From Chara braunii (Eukaryota > Streptophyta > Charophyceae > Charales > Characeae), in the NCBI GenBank assembly GCA_003427395.1, contig BFEA01000779.1:1-29132 (forward strand): a stretch of DNA of 29,132 nucleotides, read 5' to 3'. Shown here in pieces: positions 1 through 9,184 of this stretch. Within the stretch, counting starts at the first letter, position 1; each line of letters starts with the position of its first letter. The position numbers and the translations under genes are program-made. The notes under the pieces were generated by a model. It did no database searches. It was not told the origin of the DNA and worked only from the letters and a program-made list of their open reading frames with translations.

Positions 1-290
1 TAAATAGCGAAAATTCCTTTGTTTTCCCTTCTCTTATTATTTTTAATTATTTTCTCCTTAATTTTAATTCTATCATTGGAATTATCAAAATTCGAGGCTC
101 CATCTCCCCATCGATAGGCTGATGTAGAAGAGTCGTGCCAGGGTCTACTCCCATATTACCGTCCCACGGCTAGCCATTTCGGAAATAGCCTCGGAGCAGG
201 CGAAAAAAAGAGGGGGGCGTCAGCGCGGTTGAAGCGGTAGTCCCTCTTGTCAATCTTGAGGGCTACTCTCAACGGTCGACACCTCCAATT
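1..290. other. AT-rich left flank, nothing recognised
   Basis: The first ~100 bases are strongly AT-rich and the rest is mixed. I see no open frame, motif or repeat here that I can assign. It probably belongs to a degraded 5' part of the retroelement whose integrase tail follows, but no sequence feature proves that. Confidence 0.3.
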
Positions 291-404
291 TTGGGGGTGC
301 TCTGGGTCCCCCTAATTTTGCTGCCTGGTCAAACCAGAATACCGTCATTGCACGGACTTGTCCTTGTGCCTAAGCTCCAAGACTGCCACTTTCAGGCGGC
401 CCAC

Positions 405-1010
405 TACTTGTGGCCGCCTGACACCGGTACCAGGGAGTTCGCGATACAGCACGAGAAAGAGATAGCCACTGTTGTTGAGAACCTTAGGTAAGCCCAGCAA
501 CGGATGATAGAACAGGTTAATAAGCACCGTCGCCCATCACAGTTCCAAGTAGGCGACTTGGTCTGGGTGAAGTCTAAAGAGTTTGCTCTTGAGGAAAACA
601 TCTCGCAGAAGTTACTGCCCACCTATAGAGGACTGTGGCCAGTTTTAGAAGTCAAGGCCGGAGAGGATGGGCCGTCCTACACCATAGAGATCCCAGCACA
701 CCTCCACACCTGCCCTGTATTCCATGCATCAAGGTTGCTGCCGTGTGTCACAAGTCAGCAGTTTCCATCCAGACGGTCCATGATCCCTCTAGACATGGAC
801 GGAAGGTATGACATTGACGGCATCATAGGTGAAGATGTGTTCAGAACAGGAGGTAGAGGTCGTCCGGAGAAGCAGTATAAGGTCCAGTTTGCTTATTAGG
901 AACCGGAGGACGACCGCTGGTTCACTAGAGACGAACTTCTAGAGACAGCTCCCGACATAGTTAGAGCCTACGAGAGAGATAAGAAAGGGAAAGGTCCTGC
1001 CTTGGACTGA
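405..1010 (+). pseudogene. Ty3/gypsy integrase C-terminus plus chromo-like domain, broken
   Basis: One plus-strand frame runs to a TGA at 1008-1010 but is interrupted by TAA at 489-491 and TAG at 897-899. The readable parts match the end of a Ty3/gypsy pol polyprotein. They contain an EFAIQHEKE stretch, then the integrase C-terminal beta-barrel signature (FQVGDLVWVKSK, LLPTYRGLWPVLEV, then VFHASRLLP), and finally a chromodomain-like tail (YDIDGIIG ... QYKVQFAY, stop, EPEDDRWFTRDEL). Such domains place integration and read chromatin. The second stop falls where a Trp is usual in the chromo fold, consistent with TGG to TAG. Upstream (291-404) the frame stays open but no longer resembles integrase. 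The catalytic core is absent from the window. It is a dead fragment. Confidence 0.8.
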
Positions 1011-1281
1011 GTTATTCTCGGAGGACCTCGAATTTAGGCCGGCGGGAGTGAAACGGTATTCACCAGTTCGCAGTAGCTGATGCAGATCCCAGGGCTCGAT
1101 CCCTAGTCCCCACCTTACCTGTGTACAGTATGTGTGTCGACCCCTAGAGTTGAACCCGTGACCTCTGTATTTGTAACAGTTGGTAGGTTATCGTACGCTC
1201 CATAGGTGGCAAGGGTTCGATCTGTAGACCTATCGAGTAGGAGTCTCAGTCAGGTCTAGAAGTCGTAGCTGTAGCTTTCTC

Positions 1282-1340
1282 GAAAGGTCAAGGTCATAGC
1301 TGCTGCAGTCCAGAAAGGTCAAGGTCGTAGCTGCCACAGT
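1282..1340 (+). repeat. 31-bp-period direct repeat, two copies
   Basis: Copies at 1282-1309 and 1313-1340 share 24 of 28 bases by eye (core AAAGGTCAAGGTC then TAGCTG). A weaker partial copy precedes them near 1259. They lie about 170-230 bases upstream of the TATA box in the putative LTR. Confidence 0.7.
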
Positions 1341-1407
1341 ATCGAAGGGCCAAGTCTACGGCCTTCCGGAAGGTCCTAGCAGTGACCTTTCGAAGTTGCT
1401 CACGTTT

Positions 1408-1461
1408 AAGTGGGCAAGTAGGCAAGTGGGCAAGTAGGCAAGTGGGCAAGTAGGCAAGTGG
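1408..1461 (+). repeat. 16-bp tandem repeat (8-bp subunits)
   Basis: Three exact copies of AAGTGGGCAAGTAGGC (1408-1423, 1424-1439, 1440-1455) plus a partial copy. Each is made of two 8-bp subunits differing at one base. The array ends about 52 bases before the TATA box, the usual place for LTR enhancer repeats; that role is inferred. Confidence 0.9.
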
Positions 1462-1512
1462 ACTGTGTGCACCACGGGCATGGGAAAGGGCCAGACCAGC
1501 GAGCCACAGAAG

Positions 1513-1519
1513 TATAAAT
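1513..1519 (+). promoter_or_regulatory. TATA box of putative LTR
   Basis: TATAAAT preceded by CACAGAAG, downstream of the tandem repeats. Start of transcription would be expected near 1540-1550. Confidence 0.45.
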
Positions 1520-2153
1520 CAAAGGGCAGCGTCCAGCCATTCATTCATTCCTGCATGAGCCATGCGGAAGCGCGGCCATAGCGACTTGTGCGAGGTGGTC
1601 TGCAGCGAGGCCGAGGACGAAGTGGGCGAGAGAGAAGAAGCTTAGCCATAGCGATAGGGTAGCAGTGGCCATAGCCGCAATAGCTGTAGATAGCGTGCAG
1701 TGTATGTGTGTGTATGTGTGTACGGAGTAACGCGTGTGTGATATCCAGGGTGATCCTGTGTGTGCGAACAGAGAGTTGAGTGGGCGCTGTGTCGCCATAG
1801 CCATTGAAGTGAACTTGTATCTGAACTGTGTTCTCGGCTACCATGTCTCTGAGTTTTGAGTGGGCGCTTGTCGCCAGTTTGCTGCGCACCTGTTTGCATA
1901 CATGTGGAGTGTGAAAAATAGCGAGTTTGATTGCAGGCGTGGCCGAGACATCTCGACCATTGCCCCGCCACGCGACCAGGGGGGGGAAGGGGGGCGAAAG
2001 ATAAGAAAGCAAAAAAAAAAACGAACAAAAAAAAAAAAAAAGGGGCCATGTCCCTGACTGAACTGCTAAAAAAGACCAGCCCAAGTTTCAACTGCATTTG
2101 AAACTCGGGCCCTGACTAAACTGCTAAAACGCAGTTTGCGCGGTAGTTTTCTC

Positions 2154-2308
2154 TTTTTTTTTTTTTGTTAAGGCCCAGCCAATTCCATTACCTGTAGAAT
2201 ACAGACAGGACGGCCTTTCAGGTCCTCTTTTATTGTCATTCTAGTATTATGGGGAACCGCGTAGCAGCCACATCCGTCGCGTGCCCTACCAACTGGGCTA
2301 GGCCGCTG
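2154..2308 (-). mobile_element. tRNA-derived SINE
   Basis: Read on the minus strand, the head (2308 downward) carries a good tRNA A box, TAGCCCAGTTGGTAGGG. The unit then runs about 150 bases and ends in an A run (T13 at 2154-2166 on plus). That is the layout of a tRNA-derived SINE. The B box is weak: a GGTTCCCC string near 2250 keeps only the first half of the consensus. No target-site duplication was found. Confidence 0.55.
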
Positions 2309-2334
2309 GATCTTCTCTCAATTTCACCTTACCC

Positions 2335-2409
2335 TTTTTTTAATCTGGTTGCCCCGATCTGTTGGTGGGGAGCAGCACCTGCTGGGAAACGGGCCCGGCG
2401 TCCCAGCAT
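2335..2409 (-). mobile_element. SINE-like 3' unit, shared with 18129-18221
   Basis: A 45-base block at 2365-2409 (starting GTGGGGAGCAGCAC on plus) recurs with few changes at 18178-18221. In both places a T run lies about 25 bases to its left, so on the minus strand each copy ends in poly(A). This suggests the 3' part of a SINE family. The A tail here is short (7). Confidence 0.5.
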
Positions 2410-2701
2410 ACAACGGAGGGGCCTGCCAGCATTGATTACCCTTGAAGGGGATTGACTGAGCAGGTAATGAGATCAAGAACTTTTGAGAGCAAAAATTTTG
2501 GACGTTGCAGAATCACCTCTTCAGCCCCAAACAGTCGTCAGATTAAGCACTTCATCCTGGTGAAGCTACACTATTGCTAGTCCAAGAGATTTCTCCCATG
2601 CACGAAAGTCCTTCTCTCCCCTCTAGCCCCTAAGAGCCACGCCCAACTCCTGCCAAACCCTTTCGTTTCACCGGGGGCCACCGGGGATGACAGGGGATAT
2701 C
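2410..2701. other. no gene; flank or 3' UTR of the LINE
   Basis: No open frame or recognised motif. It lies just beyond the stop of the minus-strand LINE and may be its 3' untranslated region. I did not see a clear poly(A) tail. Confidence 0.35.
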
Positions 2702-3205
2702 TCAATCGGGGCTCTCGACTAAACAGAGGGGATGGGGGGGGAAGGGGTCCGGGAAGTCAGAGGAGGGTCTCATGGGGAAGTAGGGCTCAATGTTAGTGCA
2801 CTCATTAAAAAGAAGGTGGTAATCCCTGGAGGGCCCATGGTTTGTCCTACTCGGTTGATCTCCTCCCCACTGTACCCTAGCGGGTACCCATCCCCGTCGG
2901 TCCCCCCCAAGCCAGTCTGTGCAAAAGCTCGTGAGAGCCCGCTTGATATCCCGGTCCATTTAAAAGTTATCCAGCTGGTTTTTAAGGACATGCCATCTAT
3001 GCAACAGTTCCAGCTGTACTTGTTCCTTGATTTTTCCTACGAGCTCCCCTTCTTCCACTCTTACTTCTTCCAAGTTGAGAAGGCACCGCTGCCACCACAG
3101 GGTCCAGAGGATCGTTCTTCTACCCAAGCTAAACCAGTCCCCGTGTAGGTGGATGCATTGGTCATAGTAGGGCAGTGCCCAGTCAAGATTGCTTGCCAGG
3201 ACCAT
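2702..3205 (-). pseudogene. LINE ORF2 C-terminal domain
   Basis: Two minus-strand frames make this part. The 3205-2960 frame reads through ILWTLWWQRC, EEVRVEEGELVGKIKEQV and LLHRWHVL, a Trp/Leu/Val pattern typical of the region after the LINE zinc-binding domain. The 2959-2702 frame follows after an in-frame TAG and carries DWLGGDRRGW and ends DFPDPFP. The same DWLGG.RRGW and DF.D.FP signatures appear on the plus strand at 16347-16601, which confirms this is a family-specific protein end. Function of this tail is unknown. Confidence 0.7.
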
Positions 3206-3229
3206 AGCCAGGGTGATTCTGGCATCATC

Positions 3230-4021
3230 TTACACCACACCCGGTCCCACCAGCGCCATGTCATACTGCCACCGGACACTGCATGAAAATGTGTTCAATA
3301 GTCTCATTCCGTTTCGTTGTAGGGAAGGCTGTGGGCACCTTCGACACCAGGGTAGTGCAGCCCCTTTCTGTTCCAGGTGGGTGTGATCAATCAGCCCAGC
3401 ATTGGTGGGGAGGCCGTGGTGGGCAATCTGCCACTGCAAGGATGAGATTTTGGCGGGTCGGGCCTTAGTTTCGCTGAACCACTTAATAGGCTTGACGAGG
3501 GCCCGGTCCACATTGAGGTGTCTGGCCCACCTGTCATTGATCTGGTCCCTGAAGCGCCTCTTCACGGGGAGCATTCTGTATGTGGTTTTGACTGTCAAAT
3601 TATGGAGGTAGATCTTCTTGGCACCGTTGGCGGGCCCTGACGGAGGTCTACCAGCATTCTGCCATTGCCTTTGCAGGGGGTCCAACGGCAACTCCTGAAC
3701 GGGGGATTGGGGCTCGAAGGCGGAAAATTTCATTCCTTCCCCTGGCACACGTACACGGAAGATCACCTCCCTCTCCCTCTCTTCGAAAGGGGTGCGGGAA
3801 CCCCTCAGCTGGTTCCTTGGCCCAATTGAGTAGTATTCCACTAAGACGTCTGTGACCCGAACTGAATGGATCCTACCTATCCTGTGTGGCTCCCCTCGCA
3901 GGCCAACCCAATCACCATCCTGGAGGGTGGGTCCTCTTCTCAGTATTATGTACCATGCGAGCGGCCAACTCAATGCTGCCGACTTCCAGTTTTTCTTCTC
4001 CGGGTCCCATATGTGTTCCAC
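3230..4021 (-). pseudogene. LINE ORF2 connector and RT zinc-binding domain (zf-RVT)
   Basis: A 263-codon open frame. Its first half (WDPEKKNWKSAALSW, GDWVGLRGEPHRIGRIHSV) is the connector after RT. Its second half matches zf-RVT: KISSLQWQIAHHGLPTNAGL followed by the Cys pair in WCRRCPQ (codons at 3335-3337 and 3344-3346). The expected His-x3-Cys partner is present but in another frame (ETIEHIFMQC, 3276-3311), so a one-base frameshift lies near 3310-3335. The last ~30 residues of this open frame are therefore not the true protein. The domain is thought to help bind template RNA in plant LINEs. Confidence 0.8.
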
Positions 4022-4516
4022 TCGTGTGATCCCATGCTGTACCCATCTCTTTCAGGGCGGCGTTGAGCTGCAGAGCACCTATCCTGAATGGGGTGTGAGC
4101 CACCAGTTTCCGAATAAAGGTTGTTGAGACACCTCCTCCCATCGGCAAGGTGGTTGCTTTTCGGGGAGGGGGAGTTGTCGCCAGTCTTTTAGCAACGACG
4201 ACCGACAGGGCTCCAATGGTTGACCCAGGACTTTTCAAGGGATTGATCAGTACCGAATCTACCGATCCTCTAACCATGTAAGCGGGTGGATTACACTAGG
4301 GGCCAATGGAGCCAAGCAGGCAATGTGCTCTAGGGCCAAGGCCTGCCAGTGGCAGTGAGTGGCAAGAAGCAGTTTTTTAAGCCACTGAAGGCGGAGGGGC
4401 CGTACTTGCATTTGAGGGTCAATGATGCCCAGCGCACCCCCCCTTTCTTTGGCTGGATCACCAAGTCCCATGCCACCAGGTTGAGTACATTTGTTTGTTC
4501 GCCGTCTCCCTGTCAA
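3912..4516 (-). pseudogene. LINE ORF2 post-thumb connector
   Basis: Two overlapping minus-strand frames (4516-4259 and 4277-3912) carry GGALGIIDPQMQVRPLRLQW and HTPFRIGALQLNAALKEMGT. The first matches the common LINE signature G-G-L-G-(I/L)-x-D-P-x-x-Q just after the RT thumb. They join the duplicated RT segment to the zinc-binding part. At least two frameshifts are needed to read through. Confidence 0.7.
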
Positions 4517-5125
4517 AGAAATGCTGCCACCTTGGCTCTTAGAGTCTGATAAGCACTCTTGCGTAGTGGCCAGAGTATCGATTCATAACATAATGTGGCG
4601 AAGACAACGTCGTTGATTGTCAGTGCCTAACCGTAAAGCGAGGTGTGATTGTTGCGCCACTTAGACAGTTTAGCCAAGGTCGGTGAACTGATCCATTCCC
4701 CATTTGATGGTGGGCGCCCACAGGCCGATATAGAAACCCCTAAGATCCGTACCAGGGCTTCTAGAGGAAGTCATCGTATGTGGGGAGTGTCCGAAGGTCA
4801 CCCACCTTGGTGGTGGATCCACCACCCCTTTGTCTTACTCCCCCAATTCACGACCATATCAAAGACGTTCACAAAAAGCTCCATCAATCACTTCACCTCC
4901 TCAATATTTCCTTGCGTGGCCTCAACCATGATGGTCAGGTCGTCCCAAACAGTGAGCACACCGGTACTGCGTCTGCCGGGATTCGCGATATGCTGATTCT
5001 GGTCAGGTCCTTATTGGCTCGAAGGTTGGCCGACAGAACCTCCATGATGATATGGAAAAGGTATGGCGCGATCGGTTCACCTAGTCATACCGATCTCTCC
5101 AATTTAATCAGCGGGGCTAGAGATC
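4488..5125 (-). repeat. 638-bp tandem duplication, copy A (RT palm C + thumb)
   Basis: Every landmark I checked recurs exactly 638 bases further right (for example 4488/5126, 4625/5263, 4927/5565). On the minus strand the copy encodes RT motif C as VWDDLTIM (4927-4950; the paired Asp residues are kept), then thumb sequence such as IKWGMDQFTDL and, in another frame, TINDVVFATLCYESILWPL. The copies differ at scattered bases, so the duplication is not recent. A short CATT at both breakpoints suggests a microhomology-mediated event. Confidence 0.9.
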
Positions 5126-5763
5126 CATTTGTTTGTTCGTCGTCTCCCCTTCAAAGAAATGCTGCCACCTTGACTCTTAGAGCCTGATAAGCAGTCTTGC
5201 GTAGTGGCCAGAGTATCGATTCATAACATAATGTGGCGAAGAGAACGTCGTTGATTGTGAGTGCCTAACCGTAAAGCGAGGTGTGATTGTTGCGCCACTT
5301 AGACAGTTTAGCCAAGGTCGGTGAACTGATCCATTCCCCATTTGATGGTGGGTGCCCACAGGCCGATATAGAAACCCCTAAGATCCGTACCAGGGCTTCT
5401 AGAGGAAGTCATCGTATGTGGGGAGTGTCCGAAGGTCACCCACCTTGATGGTGGATCCACCACCCCTGTGTCTTACCCCCCCAACTCACGACCATATCAG
5501 AGACGTTCACAAAACGCTCCATCAATGACTTCACCTCCTCAATATTTCCTTGCATGGCCTCGACCATGATGGTCAGGTCGTCCCAAACAGTGAGCACACC
5601 GGTACTGCGTCTGCCGGGATTCGTGATATGCTGATTCTGGTCAGGTCCTTATTGGCTCGAAGGTTGGCGGACAGAACCTCCATGGTGATAAGGAAAAGGT
5701 ATGGCGCGATCGGTTCACCTTGTCATACCAATCTCTCAAATTTTATCAGCGGGGCCAGAGATC
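5126..5763 (-). repeat. 638-bp tandem duplication, copy B (RT palm C + thumb)
   Basis: Second copy, directly adjoining copy A. On the minus strand it lies 5' of copy A and is continuous with the palm A/B region. Motif B appears as a stop-containing LV-stop-QGEPIAPYLF (TGA at 5723-5725, the place of a usual Arg, consistent with CGA to TGA). Motif C is VWDDLTIM at 5565-5588. Because both copies contain the motif B end and motif C, a translated product would have two half-palms in series. Confidence 0.9.
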
Positions 5764-6344
5764 CATTAATCTGTACTCTTGTAGTGACATTCGGATGTCA
5801 AATCTTCACCCACCTATGGAAGGCTGGCCCGAACCCGTTTTCTTCAGGCTCTTGTAACTAGTCAACGTGATCGTAGGCCTTTTCAAAATCGATAAAAACG
5901 AAGGTCGCATTTTGCGTTGAGTGACGGGTTAATTGCACCATCTCATGGACCAATAGGATATTTTCATGTATGTGTCTGTGTTGCATGAACCCCGTCTGAG
6001 ATGGGTGTATCAGCCCTTCTAAGACAGGGATCATTCAGTTCGCCAACGCTTTGGCCACCATTTTGTAGGCAACCGACAAAAGGGTGATGGGGCGGTAGTT
6101 CTGAATGTTCATCTTATCTCCTTTTTTGTAGAGAAGAGAGCACCCCTTGTCCCACCAGTTCACCCATGCTCCTTGTACGCCAAACTCCTCTATAATAATT
6201 CATAAGGTCGGGGCTGAGACGATTCCACATTGTCTCCCAAATTCCTTTGGGAGACCATCTGGTCCCTAAGTTTTCTCCTCCTCCATTTGTAGTAGAGCCG
6301 TCTGTACTTCTACCTTTGTCAAGGGCACCTCCAAGCTTTCTCAT
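5764..6344 (-). pseudogene. LINE reverse transcriptase fingers and palm A/B
   Basis: Minus-strand reading across two frames gives PKGIWETMWNRLSPDL, then QNYRPITLLSVAYKMVAKAL (classic LINE RT block 1-2), PSQTGFMQHRHIHENILLVH (block 3), motif A FIDFEKAYDHVD (5861-5897, catalytic first Asp kept) and FHRWVKI...RVQINGSLAP. Stops interrupt it, including a TAG at 5858-5860 exactly where motif A normally continues with Trp. The RT would copy element RNA at a nicked target in the nucleus. Plus-strand open frames over this region are antisense shadows. Confidence 0.85.
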
Positions 6345-6731
6345 TGCTCTAGGAAAAGGGTTTGGGTCATGGGTTATAGAAATTTGTCGACCTGGCGCAG
6401 GCGGGTGCCTTAATCAGTGGGGGGGATATGTGTGGCAAACAGATCTTTGAAAAGTCACGGGTTATTTTTACACAACCCAATGTGGTGAGGATGGGGTTCT
6501 CCTTTCTCCTCTCCAGGTCATACAAGGTTTCTACCGCAGTGCGCTTAGACCTGCTTGGGCGAGCCAAAAAAAAATTGCATCCATTGTACCTTCAGTTAAT
6601 AAATGATAAGACAACTTCCCTCGGATCTTCGACCTTGCAACCAGTATTGGGCTTGCTGATGAAGTTCGGCTTTTACCTTGTTGATGACTCCATTGAATTG
6701 TATATGCTGCTCCGCTATGGGCGGGTTGTGA
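6345..6731 (-). pseudogene. LINE ORF2 linker upstream of RT
   Basis: Short minus-strand pieces in several frames (YDLERRKENPILTTLG, AAYTIQWSHQQG, and a piece in the position of the usual W-L-x-x-G-D-x-x-T-x-F-F block near 6600) match the weakly conserved linker between endonuclease and RT. It is heavily frameshifted. LINE similarity stops at 6731 where the LTR begins. Confidence 0.5.
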
Positions 6732-6922
6732 TGTTGTGACGCCCAACCTCACGCCCAGCGCGACTTCCTGATCGGAGTGGGATGTGGGCCTGGAAGTGCG
6801 AAAAGGGGTGTGCCAAGGATTTTTGGGAAAGTGGAGTCCCAGGTCAGAACTGAGATCTCCTGTGGCAGGGTCTTTCGGGGGCACGAGTGCAATTTGGCAG
6901 AGGGATGGCACGCGCGGGTGGC

Positions 6923-7345
6923 TTAAGGTCGGGCGAGCCACTGGTTTCGGGGACGGTGGTTTGCGGGCGGATCCCTTCGGGGTAACTGGGGTTCCGAGGA
7001 GTCAGGCCGTTGGGAGTTGCCACGTGGCGCTGGTCGCCGCGCTTGCGGGTTAGACTCTCGGAATTGCGGGGTTCTCTGATCGCCTCGTCGTCGGCAATTC
7101 CCGCAGGGTGTGCTGGGCCAGTACGGGGCTATGGCAGGCCACGGGACGACGCTGAGTTGGTGGTACGGAAGAAGAAGGCGGAAGGGAGGGAAATTGGTGG
7201 AGACAACGACGAATCCAGGGTGGGTAAAGTAGTAGGTATGGTCCGGAGAGGGGAAATCAGAGCACCGGGGGTCGTTAGTGGTGGCGCAGTAGAATTCCCG
7301 AGGACACAGTCGGTTCTCAGTGTAGCAGGGGTATCTTTGCCTCAA
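6923..7345 (-). CDS. conserved LTR-internal ORF, copy 1 (unknown protein)
   Basis: I do not recognise this protein. The open frame is 140 codons with an ATG at 7345. Its middle (7088-7210) reads VVVSTNFPPFRLLLP...LSVVPW...PYWPSTPCGNC and matches the plus-strand frame at 24099-24221. By my count 23 of 41 residues are identical, and 16 of those 23 use a different codon, which points to selection on the protein. A YYF...GFV pattern just before is also shared. It has a C-x2-C pair near the end of the match. The rest (Pro/Arg/Gln-rich after 7085) is not shared and may be out of frame. It sits about 350-600 bases before the end of the putative LTR. The true start and end are uncertain. Confidence 0.45.
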   Translation of the reverse strand: MRQRYPCYTENRLCPREFYCATTNDPRCSDFPSPDHTYYFTHPGFVVVSTNFPPFRLLLPYHQLSVVPWPAIAPYWPSTPCGNCRRRGDQRTPQFRESNPQARRPAPRGNSQRPDSSEPQLPRRDPPANHRPRNQWLARP

Positions 7346-8346
7346 GATTTCGTTTATGATGAGTCGGAATTCCAGGATCGCGTCATTGTGTCACTGTGGT
7401 ATTATGAGTTGCCTGAGGGTGGGTCAGTGACGATCGTGGTCGCCGCGTGCGAGCATGTGCAGGTCACGTGAAATGGCATCGGACTTACGCGTGCTCGTGC
7501 GAGATGACTGTGCCGCTGCGGATTCCGGGACGGCCATTCCCAATCGGATAGGGCGTCTGCGATCAATGGTCCTAGCGAGTCGACGCCCGGGGATACGTGT
7601 AAGTGCGCAACTCAAATCGCGTGTTACACGTGTCCTCCCGTGACGTTCGCCAAGCCCGGTATCCGATCGTCTAATCACTCCATGATGTCTGAGCATGCAA
7701 GATGCAACGATCACAAACAGCTCGATCAAAAGGCAAGCAAAGACAAGGACAAAATTATCGATTGCGCGAAAATTCCTATTCTACACACGAGTGCATTGAA
7801 GGCGACAAACAAAAGCAAGGATAAGGATTCCCAGCAAAAAGATAAACAAGCAAGCATAGCATCCATACAGCCATACATTCAGCAATCATACACTCAGTGC
7901 ATCCGACGTGGAAATCGCAAAGATAAGTGCGAGCAAAAACCCAAGTCCAAATTCTGAAAAACAGAAATCGGGCAAATCGCCCAGAGTCGAGATCAAAACT
8001 TATATACACGAGACAGGAGGGAGAAAAGATAAAAGAAGCAGCAACTCCACGTCCATCAACCTCAACTCTCTCTCCCTCTCTCTTCTTCTTCGATGCGGAC
8101 AGACCGTCGTCGCGCACCAACCCACGAAGCCGTCACCCCGCTTGGTCCTCCCGCACCCGTCAGGTTCGCCCGCGCCCACAGTTCGTCGTGGCCAGCGTCA
8201 ACCCCGCGCGTTTGGCACCAGCTCGCCGGGTCGCCCGACTCCTGCTCTACTCACCTCTTACTTCGCTCGTGTGCCGACCCTCTCTGATCGCGCAACCCCG
8301 AGCTTCCAACAACTGGTTAGGAGAGCTAACTAATCGCGCAGCCGGA

Positions 8347-8353
8347 ATTTATA
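8347..8353 (-). promoter_or_regulatory. TATA box of the minus-strand LTR
   Basis: Minus-strand CTATAAATTCCG followed by GCTGCGCG. The plus-strand LTR at 23251 has almost the same string (CTATAAATTCCGCAAGCGC), supporting a shared core promoter. Confidence 0.5.
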
Positions 8354-9184
8354 GTGTGCATGCATGCTCGAAGAACACGGAATTACAAGGACTTAGAAGA
8401 AGGGAAGGGGGAGGGATTGCCTACATCTGCATGGTCTGATCGCGGCGTGGGGGACGTAGCCTCTCTCCATGCACCGATCCGATCATGCAGACCGCGGCTA
8501 CCAAAACATAGTAGAAAGAAAAGAAAGAAGAGCGGGAAAGACGAAGCGCACGAAGAGAGATACAGTTACAATGACGCCCGCCTAAAATTACAGTTACACA
8601 CACGATTAAAGGCGTCGACTAACCAGAGTTCCGTTGCAGCCGCATAAAGAAGCGCGTAAACAAAAAGCGTCGCGCGGCAAAGGAAATCCTAATTACACAA
8701 TTCCTAAATTCCTATCTAATGCGAAGAAGCAAAAGGCACAAATTCCAAAAGAAAAGTCCGAAATTTCGAGAGCCATCGGGGCTCGACAAAATTCGAAAAA
8801 GATTTAAAAGAAAAATTCAAAAAGAACGAAGCAATTTTCCGTGCGATGTCTGCGCCCAAAAGATTGAAACCGAAACAAAAGAAACGACGTCAATATTTAT
8901 TAGCCGCGCGCATGGCGGCGCGCCAGCCAATCAATCAACCGGCCTTCCTAGGACACACCCAACTCCGAACCCAGCCATCCAAAAAGATACGACGAAAAAA
9001 AGGCGAAAAAACAAGGACACTGATGCAATTTCCCACCGATCCCGTTCTCCCGTAATTGGCCCAACCTTCCCAACTTAGGACCCTTCAACGTAGCAACTCA
9101 TAAAGTTGCGCGCTGCAGAAAGTGGTTTGTCACATATGTGACGCCCAGGGGGTTCCAATATTAGCAAGCTCATGCTTGCTTGTT

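Larger units (their letters stand above)
1011..2150 (+). mobile_element. putative 3' LTR / 3' UTR of the plus-strand Ty3-like element
   Basis: This non-coding stretch directly follows the pol stop, as a 3' LTR would. It contains two sets of tandem repeats, a TATA box at 1513-1519, a GT-rich stretch near 1700-1740 and A-rich runs at about 2011-2041. That order (upstream repeats, TATA, transcribed part) fits U3-R-U5. I could not fix the LTR ends, because no matching 5' LTR lies in the window. B-box-like strings near 1095 and 1209 may mark old SINE debris. Confidence 0.4.
2702..6731 (-). mobile_element. degenerate non-LTR retrotransposon (LINE)
   Basis: Reading the minus strand from 6731 to 2702 gives, in order: a pre-RT linker, RT fingers and palm, a duplicated palm-C/thumb segment, a connector, a zinc-binding domain and a C-terminal domain. 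The pieces lie in different frames with several stops, so it is inactive. The endonuclease expected 5' of RT is missing: LINE sequence ends where the LTR-like sequence starting TGTTGTGACGCCC begins at 6732, suggesting the LTR element interrupted it. The pieces are itemised below. Confidence 0.85.

Noticed and set aside
1408-1461. CRISPR-like regular repeat
   Set aside because: The units are directly adjoining 16-mers without spacers, in a eukaryotic LTR setting.
2249-2455. 68-codon plus-strand ORF
   Set aside because: It runs across two minus-strand SINE-like units and has no domain.
4649-5861. Plus-strand open frames (4649-4996, 4780-5187, 5550-5861) repeating the same peptide
   Set aside because: They are antisense to the LINE RT; the repetition only reflects the 638-bp duplication.
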